Source: Tardiphaga sp. (GTDB lineage: Bacteria > Pseudomonadota > Alphaproteobacteria > Rhizobiales > Xanthobacteraceae). From it: a stretch of DNA of 64,000 nt. Of this stretch, positions 1 to 6,403 are shown piece after piece. The stretch is from assembly GCA_030147505.1 (NCBI GenBank), contig JASBVG010000017.1, forward strand, positions 124,001 to 188,000, given 5' to 3'. Position 1 is the stretch's first letter, and every line of letters begins with the position of its first letter. The notes under the pieces were generated by a model that was not told where the DNA came from, did no database searches, and was given only the letters and a program-made list of their open reading frames with translations. The position numbers were made by a program, and so were the translations under genes.

Positions 1-251
1 GTGCGGCCGATGCCGATGCGCGGGCGGGCATTGGTGTTGAGATTGGTGATCTCGTGGCCACCGTAGAACAACTGGCCTTCGGTCGGTTTGTAACGGCCGG
101 AGATGCAGTTGACGATGGAGGTCTTGCCGGCGCCATTGGGCCCGATGATGGAAAACAGCTCGCCCTGATTGACGGCGAAGCTCACATCCGTGAGCGCACG
201 CACGCCACCGAAGCGCAGCGATACCCCGCGTACTTCCAAAGCAACCGTCAC
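1..251 (-). CDS. LivG-type ABC transporter ATP-binding protein (partial, N-terminal 83 residues)
   Basis: The reverse strand encodes the N-terminus of a branched-chain amino acid-type ABC ATPase: GVSLRFGGVRALTDVSF, then an intact Walker A GPNGAGKTS, and the family's ISGRYKPTEG stretch. The gene runs off the left edge, so signature, Walker B and H-loop are not visible. The GTG at 251 is chosen because a GGGAGG ribosome site lies 6 bases upstream; the nearby ATG (255) is in another frame. It is the third LivG-like ATPase of the window and belongs to a different transporter from the operon at 1168-8848. It diverges from the Crp/Fnr gene across a 229-base gap holding a palindrome. Family assignment is firm; the substrate is unknown. 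Confidence 0.85.
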   Translation of the reverse strand, partial: MTVALEVRGVSLRFGGVRALTDVSFAVNQGELFSIIGPNGAGKTSIVNCISGRYKPTEGQLFYGGHEITNLNTNARPRIGIGR

Positions 252-443
252 GCATGCCCTCCCAGATACGGCGCTTGACGCGCTCTTTATCCCGTCCACG
301 GTAACGCCCGGAGCTTATATCTCCGGGGCATCGCAGGCCATTCGACTAATGAACCTTCCGCGGTGATCCTCCCTACGTTAAACCCGCTCAGGGAAATGTC
401 TCGCGCCGGACAATTGGTCCGGCATTTTGTCGCGTGGCATGTA

Positions 444-460
444 TTGTTGCGTCGCAACAA
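444..460. promoter_or_regulatory. Perfect 8-bp inverted repeat (candidate operator)
   Basis: TTGTTGCG, a single central T, then CGCAACAA: a perfect palindrome 20 bases upstream of the Crp/Fnr start and in the divergent gap shared with the partial livG gene. Its size and symmetry fit a dimeric helix-turn-helix regulator. The simplest reading is autoregulation by the adjacent Crp/Fnr protein and possibly control of the transporter on the left; this is inference. It does not match the classic CRP (TGTGA-TCACA) or FNR (TTGAT-ATCAA) half-sites. Confidence 0.55.
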
Positions 461-480
461 ATGGATAAAGCGGCGGTGGC

Positions 481-1155
481 ATGATTGCTGCGGATCAATT
501 GAAGAGGATTGCCGCCTGGGCGCGCGATCTCACCGAGCGGGAGATCGAGGTCGCGCGCGCGGGGATCAACGAGCGGTCGTTCAAAGCGAACGAATTCATC
601 TCCATGCGTGGCGATGTGTTCGATTACTGGACGGGCGTAGTGTCGGGCCTCGTCAAGATCGGTACCATTTCGCGCAGCGGTAAAGAGGTGAGCATCACCG
701 GTCTTACGGCCGGCGCCTGGTTCGGCGAGGGCAGCGTGTTGAAAAACGAACCGCGCCGCTACGACATCGTGGCGATGCGCGATTCACGCGTCGCGCTGAT
801 GGACCGGACGACGTTCTTCTGGCTGTTCGAGAACAGCGTCGGCTTCAACCGCTTTCTGGTGTCGCTGCTGAACGAACGCCTTGGCCAGTTTATCGCGCTC
901 ACCGAATATGGCCGGCTGCTCGATGCCACTGGGCGGCTCGCGCGTTGTATCGCTTCGTTGTTCAACCCGATCCTGTATCGCGACGCCAACCGGCATCTGG
1001 AGATCACGCAGGAGGAACTCGGCGCGATCTCCGGCATCTCCCGGCAGAAAGCCAATCAGTGCCTGCAGACACTGGAGAAGGAAGGCTTGCTGCGGCTCGA
1101 ATATGGCGGCGTGACGGTGATCGATCTCGAGCGGCTGAGCACGTATGGGGAATGA
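481..1155 (+). CDS. Crp/Fnr-family transcriptional regulator
   Basis: 224 residues, the usual length for the family. Residues about 20-135 form the cyclic-nucleotide-binding-like beta-roll (FKANEFISMRGD, TGLTAGAWFGEGSVL), followed by the long dimerisation helix. The C-terminal winged helix lies near 170-220, with recognition region QEELGAISGISRQKANQCLQTLEKEGL. No N-terminal FNR-type cysteine cluster is present, so an oxygen-sensing iron-sulfur centre is unlikely. The gene stands alone, diverges from a LivG-type ABC gene and converges on livF with a 12-base gap. A perfect palindrome lies 20 bases upstream and is a likely binding site. Target genes and effector cannot be read from the sequence. 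Confidence 0.88.
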   Translation: MIAADQLKRIAAWARDLTEREIEVARAGINERSFKANEFISMRGDVFDYWTGVVSGLVKIGTISRSGKEVSITGLTAGAWFGEGSVLKNEPRRYDIVAMRDSRVALMDRTTFFWLFENSVGFNRFLVSLLNERLGQFIALTEYGRLLDATGRLARCIASLFNPILYRDANRHLEITQEELGAISGISRQKANQCLQTLEKEGLLRLEYGGVTVIDLERLSTYGE

Positions 1156-1167
1156 CGAGTGTGTGGC

Positions 1168-1863
1168 TCAGACCTCCAGCCATTCCTTCCTGACGTCGTC
1201 ATTGGCCTTGAGCTCCGCCGGCGTGCCTTCGAACACGATCTTGCCGTGGCCCATCACATAGACCCGGTGCGAGATGCGCAGCGCAATGGACAGTTTCTGC
1301 TCCACCAGCAAAATCGCGACGCCGCGCCGGGCGATCTCGGCGATGAGATCGCCGACCTGCTGCACGATCAGCGGTGCGAGACCTTCAGTCGGCTCGTCGA
1401 TCATCACCAGTTCCGGATCGCCCATTAGCGTGCGGCAGATGGTCAACATCTGCTTTTCGCCGCCGGAGAGAACGCCGGCTGCGGTGTCCGCACGGCGCGC
1501 GAGGTTCGGGAACATGTCGAGCATGTCGTCGAGCCGCCACTTGCCCGGCTTGCGCGTGTCCTTGATGCCCAGCATCAGGTTCTGTCGAACGGTGAGGCCC
1601 GGAAAGATATCGCGATGCTCGGGCACATAGCCGAGGCCAAGATGCGCGATCTTGAAGCTCGGCAGTCCGGCAATGTCCTTGCCCTTGAATTTGATGGAGC
1701 CGTGCGGCGGCACTTCGCCCATGATCGCCTTCACGGTGGTCGAGCGGCCGACGCCATTGCGGCCGAGCAGGCTCACCACCTCGCTGGCATCGATATGCAG
1801 ATCGACGCCCTGCAGGATGTGGCTTTTGCCGTAATAGGCGTGCAGATCCTTGACTTCCAGCAT
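1168..1863 (-). CDS. livF: LivF-type ABC transporter ATP-binding protein, Walker A Lys replaced by Arg
   Basis: 231 residues, normal for LivF. Opens MLEVKDLHAYYGKSHILQG; the P-loop reads GRNGVGRST (residues 34-42), so position 40, normally the phosphate-binding Lys, is Arg (codon CGC, bases 1746-1744). Other motifs are intact: LSGGEKQM signature, LVMIDEPTEGL Walker B, and LLVEQ in place of the H-loop, as is usual in LivF. The start codon overlaps the livG stop by one base (TGATG), implying translational coupling. It is the last gene of the CoA-transferase/livK/H/M/G/F operon. It should energise import with the LivG partner; whether Arg40 supports hydrolysis is uncertain. The second LivF in this window has a normal Lys. 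Confidence 0.9.
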   Translation of the reverse strand: MLEVKDLHAYYGKSHILQGVDLHIDASEVVSLLGRNGVGRSTTVKAIMGEVPPHGSIKFKGKDIAGLPSFKIAHLGLGYVPEHRDIFPGLTVRQNLMLGIKDTRKPGKWRLDDMLDMFPNLARRADTAAGVLSGGEKQMLTICRTLMGDPELVMIDEPTEGLAPLIVQQVGDLIAEIARRGVAILLVEQKLSIALRISHRVYVMGHGKIVFEGTPAELKANDDVRKEWLEV

Positions 1864-2612
1864 CAGGCAGCTTCCTCGCCGAGATAGGCTTCCTTGACCT
1901 TCTTGTTGCCGCGGATCTCGTCAGGCGTTCCCGTCGCAATCACCTCGCCGTAGACCAGCACGGAAATACGATCGGCGAGCCCGAACACCACGCTCATGTC
2001 GTGCTCGACGATCAGCAGCGTGCGCCCTTCCGTGAGCCGCCTGATCTGCTCGACCGCGCGTTCTGTTTCGGCATGGCTCATGCCGGCGGTCGGTTCATCC
2101 AGCAGGATCACATCGGCGCCGCCGGCGATGGTGATGCCGATCTCCAGCGCGCGTTGCTCGGCGTAGGTCAATAGTCCCGCGGGCACATCGCGGCGCGCCA
2201 CGAGGCTGATGTTTTGAAGTATCTGCGCCGTACGCTCGCGCACCTCTGGCAGGGCGTCCACATTCTTCCAGAACGCGTAGCGGTGGCCGGTGGCCCAGAG
2301 TACCGCGCAGCGCAGGTTCTCCCACACGGTCATCTTCGCGAACACATTCGTCACCTGAAACGAGCGCGACAGTCCGCGGCGATTGATCTGGAACGGCGGC
2401 AGGCCGGAGATGTCCTGTCCGTTCAGCAGAATCGTGCCGGCGGTCGGCTTCATATAGCCCGAAATCAAGTTGAACGTGGTGGACTTGCCGGCGCCGTTCG
2501 GCCCGATCAGCGCATGGCGCTCGCCCTTGGCGACGGTGAGATTGACGCCCTGGATCACTTTCGTGATCCCGAACGTCTTTTCGACGCCATGCAATTCGAT
2601 GGCATTGGTCAT
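1863..2612 (-). CDS. livG: LivG-type ABC transporter ATP-binding protein
   Basis: 249 residues from the ATG at 2612, which overlaps the livM stop by four bases (ATGA). The same frame stays open far upstream across livM, but the protein begins at MTNAIELHGVEKTFG. Walker A GPNGAGKST is canonical; LLTYAEQRALEIG replaces the LSGGQ-type signature as is typical of LivG; Walker B VILLDEPTAGM and LIVEHDM with the switch His follow. The C-terminus GNKKVKEAYLGEEAA is the characteristic LivG tail. It forms an ATPase heterodimer with LivF on the cytoplasmic face of LivH/LivM. The family places the substrate among branched-chain amino acids, amides or aromatic/aliphatic acids; the operon partner suggests an acid that is activated with CoA. 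Confidence 0.92.
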   Translation of the reverse strand: MTNAIELHGVEKTFGITKVIQGVNLTVAKGERHALIGPNGAGKSTTFNLISGYMKPTAGTILLNGQDISGLPPFQINRRGLSRSFQVTNVFAKMTVWENLRCAVLWATGHRYAFWKNVDALPEVRERTAQILQNISLVARRDVPAGLLTYAEQRALEIGITIAGGADVILLDEPTAGMSHAETERAVEQIRRLTEGRTLLIVEHDMSVVFGLADRISVLVYGEVIATGTPDEIRGNKKVKEAYLGEEAA

Positions 2613-3910
2613 GCGGCCACTCCCTTGGCACGGGCTTCGGTGAGGGCATCGTCCCAGCGTACGGCAATCATCTTCCACGTCTTCCGCGCGACGAAGGCGC
2701 CTGCGATCAGCAGTACGGCGGCGATGGCCCAGACTGCGCGGTTCTCGGCGTCGAAAGGAATGCCGAAGGCCTTGATGTGCGAATCCCCGCCGGCATGGAC
2801 CATATGAAACACGATCACTTCGACCGAGAGGATGAATCCGATCAGCATCGCCAGCGTCGGCACGAAGGCGAGCAGATAACTCGGCAGCACGCGGCTGATT
2901 GTGCCTGCCTTGATCAGCGGCCAATGCATCATCATGAGGCCGGTGAGGCCGCCCGGCGCGAACATCACGACGGCGATAAAGATCAGGCCGAAATAGAGCT
3001 GCCACACCTGGGTGAGGTCGGAGAGCCCGAGCGACAGCAGCGTCACGAAGATGGCGCCGACGATCGGGCCGATGAAGAAGCCGACGCCCCCGATATAGGT
3101 GGCGAACAGCACGGTGCCGGACTGCACGGCGCCGAGATAGGCGGAGTTGGCGATCTCGAAATTGATCGCCGCCAGAGCGCCCGCAATGCCGGCGAAGAAA
3201 CCGGAGAAGCAGAAGGCGATATAGCGCACCACATGCGGATCGTAGCCGACGAACTGAACGCGTTCGGGATTGTCGCGTACGGCGTTGCACATGCGCCCGA
3301 GCGGCGTGCGGGTCAGGGCATACATGGCGATCACGGCGATCAGAGTCCACGCTGCCACCAGGTAATAAATCTGGATCTGCGGCCCAAAGCTCCAGTCGAA
3401 CAGCCGGAACACCTTGGTGCGATTGGCGGAGACGCCAGCCTCGCCGCCGAAGAAGGTGCGCAGGATCAGCGCCGAGGACGCCACGAGTTCGGCCACGCCG
3501 AGCGAGATCATCGCGAAGGCAGTGCCGGAGCGTTTCGTCGAGACCCAGCCGAGCAGCATCGCAAAGACGAGTCCCGCCGCGCCGCCAATCAGCGGCACCA
3601 GCGGCAGCGGAATCGCGAATTTGTTCTTGGCGATGATGTTGATGGCATGGATGGCGAGGAAGCCGCCGAGCCCGTAATAGACTGCGTGGCCAAAGGACAG
3701 CATCCCGGTCTGGCCGAGCAGGATGTTGTAGGACAGCGAGAAGATGATCGAGATGCCGATCAGGCTGAAGGTCGTCAGCGATCCGCCGGACGAAAAGATC
3801 TTTGGCAGGATGATGAGTGCGGCGGCGGCCAGCACCCAGATGCCGTAGAATTTCAGCCTGTCGGATGCGGTGGGCGCGGGCGGCGCAATGGTCATGACGG
3901 CGTCGCTCAT
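2609..3910 (-). CDS. livM: LivM-type ABC transporter permease with C-terminal extension
   Basis: 433 residues, about 100 longer than the usual LivM. Hydrophobic membrane segments run from residue 17 to about 325, including the family motifs SLSYNILLGQTGMLSFGHA and GGVGFFIGPIVGA. After the usual end (FAPGGLTGLMMM) there is an extra stretch with two or three more hydrophobic segments and a charged tail ending ARAKGVAA. It pairs with LivH in the inner membrane as the translocation path. It overlaps livH by four bases at its start and livG by four at its end, so the genes are translationally coupled. The extended tail is seen directly; its role is unknown. Confidence 0.9.
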   Translation of the reverse strand: MSDAVMTIAPPAPTASDRLKFYGIWVLAAAALIILPKIFSSGGSLTTFSLIGISIIFSLSYNILLGQTGMLSFGHAVYYGLGGFLAIHAINIIAKNKFAIPLPLVPLIGGAAGLVFAMLLGWVSTKRSGTAFAMISLGVAELVASSALILRTFFGGEAGVSANRTKVFRLFDWSFGPQIQIYYLVAAWTLIAVIAMYALTRTPLGRMCNAVRDNPERVQFVGYDPHVVRYIAFCFSGFFAGIAGALAAINFEIANSAYLGAVQSGTVLFATYIGGVGFFIGPIVGAIFVTLLSLGLSDLTQVWQLYFGLIFIAVVMFAPGGLTGLMMMHWPLIKAGTISRVLPSYLLAFVPTLAMLIGFILSVEVIVFHMVHAGGDSHIKAFGIPFDAENRAVWAIAAVLLIAGAFVARKTWKMIAVRWDDALTEARAKGVAA

Positions 3911-4854
3911 GTTTCGCGCGTTCCCAAAAGGCCCATCGGGCGGAACATCAGGATCAGCACCAGCAGCACATAGGGCATGATCGGCGCGATCTGCGCGATG
4001 GTCACGTTCCAGATATCGGACAGCCAGGTGGAAGCGAGGTCAGGGCTCAGCGGCCCGAAGGCGCCGGCCAGCGAGCCGTTCATGGAGACGGCAAAGGTCT
4101 GCACAAGGCCGATCAGCAGCGAGGCGATGAAGGCGCCGGGGAGCGAGCCGAGGCCGCCGACCACGACGACCACGAACAGGATCGGGCCGAGCAAGCCGGC
4201 CATGTTGGATTGGGTCACGAGTGCGGGGCCCGCGATCACACCGGCCACAGCCGCGAGCGCCGTGCCGACACCGAACACCAGCATGAAGATGCGTCCGACA
4301 TTGTGGCCGAGATGGCCGACCATATGCGGATGGGTGAGGGCCGCCTGCACGATCAGGCCGATGCGGGTCTTCTTCAGGGCGATCAACAGGCCGACGAAGA
4401 TCACGATCGAGATCACCAGCATGAAGATCTTGAAGGCAGGGTAGTTGGTCGAGAACAGCGTAAATGCCGGGAAATCCAGCAGCGCCGGCACGCGAAAATC
4501 AACGGGGCTCTTGCCCCAGATAATCTGCACGACCTCCTCGATGGCGAAAGCGAGGCCGAAGGTGAAGAGCAGTTCGGGGACGTGGCCGTATTTATGCACC
4601 TGCCGCAGGCCGTAGCGCTCGACCAGCGCGCCGAGCGCGCCGGCGAGCAATGGGGAAATGATCAGCGCGGGCCAGAAGCCGACCCATTTGCTGATCTGAA
4701 AGCCGAAGAAGGCGCCCAGCATGTAGAACGAGGCATGGGCGAAATTGAGCACGCCGAGCATGCTGAAGATCACTGTCAGGCCCGAGGCCATCAGGAACAG
4801 CAGCATGCCGAACAGAATGCCGTTCAGCGTGGAAATGACGATGAGTTCGAGCAC
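3907..4854 (-). CDS. livH: LivH-type ABC transporter permease
   Basis: 315 residues starting with GTG at 4854; GAGG sits 6 bases upstream, supporting this start. The N-terminus LNGILFGMLLFLMASGLTVI, then LGVLNFAHASFYMLGAF, are the LivH hallmarks (membrane segment and the NxAHG-like loop). The protein is hydrophobic throughout, with a VVVVGGLGSLPGAF motif near residue 240. It is the inner-membrane partner of LivM. Its stop overlaps the livM start (ATGA). Between it and the binding-protein gene is a palindromic repeat that may stabilise or separate the upstream message. Confidence 0.92.
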   Translation of the reverse strand: MLELIVISTLNGILFGMLLFLMASGLTVIFSMLGVLNFAHASFYMLGAFFGFQISKWVGFWPALIISPLLAGALGALVERYGLRQVHKYGHVPELLFTFGLAFAIEEVVQIIWGKSPVDFRVPALLDFPAFTLFSTNYPAFKIFMLVISIVIFVGLLIALKKTRIGLIVQAALTHPHMVGHLGHNVGRIFMLVFGVGTALAAVAGVIAGPALVTQSNMAGLLGPILFVVVVVGGLGSLPGAFIASLLIGLVQTFAVSMNGSLAGAFGPLSPDLASTWLSDIWNVTIAQIAPIMPYVLLVLILMFRPMGLLGTRET

Positions 4855-4902
4855 GAAGGACCTCGGAACGTAGTCGGCTTAGCGCGTGCATTCGATCTGG
4901 TG

Positions 4903-4985
4903 TCATGGCCGGGCTTGACCCGGCCATCCATCCTTTCGATTGCGCCGTTTTAGACGGATGCCCGGATCAGGCCCGGGCATGACGG
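4903..4985. repeat. REP/BIME-like palindromic pair (type A)
   Basis: Two GC-rich hairpins in the 163-base gap between livH and the binding-protein gene: one with arms ggccgggc/gacccggcc, the second around gatgcccgg/cccgggcat, spaced by about 30 bases and bounded by tcatgg and catgac. A nearly identical pair lies at 26887-26972 between metK and ahcY, which shows that it is a dispersed element and not a local terminator. Confidence 0.75.
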
Positions 4986-5017
4986 AATTTCAGAACGCCG
5001 TCCCATCTAGAAGAGCC

Positions 5018-6265
5018 TTACGGCCGTTCCATCTTGCAGGTGGTCGGTAGCATCGTGTCCTTGGTGTCGACCTTGGCGGCGAGCTTCCAGCCCCAGCCGG
5101 TGTTTTCCACATCGAACGGCTCTTTCTCGGTGCGTTCGCCGAAGGACGAGATGTAGATCGGCTGGAAGAACTGATGGTCTTCCTTGCGCATAAAACCTTC
5201 GCCGCCGTTGAAGACGTCGAACTTCATGCCTTCCAGCGCCTGCGCGACCTTCACCGGCTCAAGCGATTTCGCCTTCTCGGCCGCGGCTGCAAACATCCGC
5301 ATTTCGTTCACTGCGCGCGGATACCAGAGGCCGAGATTGACCTTGGCGCGGAAGGCCTTTTCGAAGTCCACCGACGTCTTGTGGTCGATATTGGCAAAGC
5401 CCTCGGTGATCTGGAATACCTGATGATTGAGGCCCGTCTGCTTGATGGCGGTGGGGCCACCGGCGCCGCCGGCATAATAGGTGTACCAGTTGACCTTCAG
5501 GCCGGCGTCAGCCGCTGCCTTCAGCAGCAGCGCGATGTCCTGGCCCCAATTGCCGGTGACGACGCTGTCAGCGCCCGATGCCTTGATCTTCGCGATATAG
5601 GGCGCGAAGTCGGTGATCTTGAGCAGCGGATGCAATTCGTCGCCGACGATCTCGATGTCGGCGCGCTTGGTCTTGAGCATGGCGCGCGCCTGGGTGCGCA
5701 CCGACTGGCCGAACGAGTAGTCCTGATTGATCAGGTACACTTTCTTGATGCTCGGGGTGGTCTTCATATAGTTGGTGAGCGCCTCCATCTTGATGTCGGA
5801 GTTCGCATCCCAGCGGAAATGAGCGAAGCTGCATTTCTCATTGGTGAGCACCGGATCGACGGCGGCATAATTGAAGTACAGGACTTCCTTGCCGGGGTTG
5901 CGCTCGTTGTATTTGCTGACGAAGTCGGCCAGAGCGCCGGCGACGGAAGAACCGTTACCCTGGGTGATGTAACGCACGCCGGAGTCGATGGCCTTCTGCG
6001 CCTGGATCAGGCTTTCCTGTGGATTGGTCTTGTTGTCGAGCCCGACGATCTCGACCTTCTTGCCGAGAATGCCGCCCTTGGCGTTGAGCTCTTCGGCCAG
6101 GAACTGGAAGGTCTTAAGTCCGCCTTCACCGACGCTGGCGCCGCCGCCGGAGAGCGGATCGATGTAACCGATCTTGACGGTTTCCTGCGCCATTGCGGCG
6201 GTGCCGAATAACGGCAGTACCAGCGATGCGCCGATGGCGAATTTGATAAGAGCCCGTTTATGCAT
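5018..6265 (-). CDS. Periplasmic substrate-binding protein of a Liv-type ABC transporter
   Basis: 415 residues from the ATG at 6265; GGGAG is 7 bases upstream, so the longer open frame is not needed. Residues 1-26 are a signal peptide (MHKRALIKFAIGAS, cut after AMAQ). The mature protein has the Peripla_BP_6 start VKIGYIDPLSGGGASVGEGG, then VEIVGLDNKTNPQESL and the TQGNGSSVAG binding-lobe loop. It captures the solute in the periplasm and delivers it to LivHM. It lies between the CoA-transferase gene (138 bases upstream) and livH, all on the minus strand. It is paralogous to, but clearly different from, the protein at 15472. The ligand cannot be read from the sequence; aromatic or short-chain acids are plausible. 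Confidence 0.9.
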   Translation of the reverse strand: MHKRALIKFAIGASLVLPLFGTAAMAQETVKIGYIDPLSGGGASVGEGGLKTFQFLAEELNAKGGILGKKVEIVGLDNKTNPQESLIQAQKAIDSGVRYITQGNGSSVAGALADFVSKYNERNPGKEVLYFNYAAVDPVLTNEKCSFAHFRWDANSDIKMEALTNYMKTTPSIKKVYLINQDYSFGQSVRTQARAMLKTKRADIEIVGDELHPLLKITDFAPYIAKIKASGADSVVTGNWGQDIALLLKAAADAGLKVNWYTYYAGGAGGPTAIKQTGLNHQVFQITEGFANIDHKTSVDFEKAFRAKVNLGLWYPRAVNEMRMFAAAAEKAKSLEPVKVAQALEGMKFDVFNGGEGFMRKEDHQFFQPIYISSFGERTEKEPFDVENTGWGWKLAAKVDTKDTMLPTTCKMERP

Positions 6266-6403
6266 GCGTTTTCTCCCTGAATCTTGGTTTGTTGTGACCG
6301 TTATTTCCGGCGCGAATCTTCCTGATCCGTCCGCTGGCGGTTCTTGGTGGCGAGTGTGAGCGAATGCAGCAGAGGCTGCAACCATTCCTTCGTCGTACGC
6401 ACA

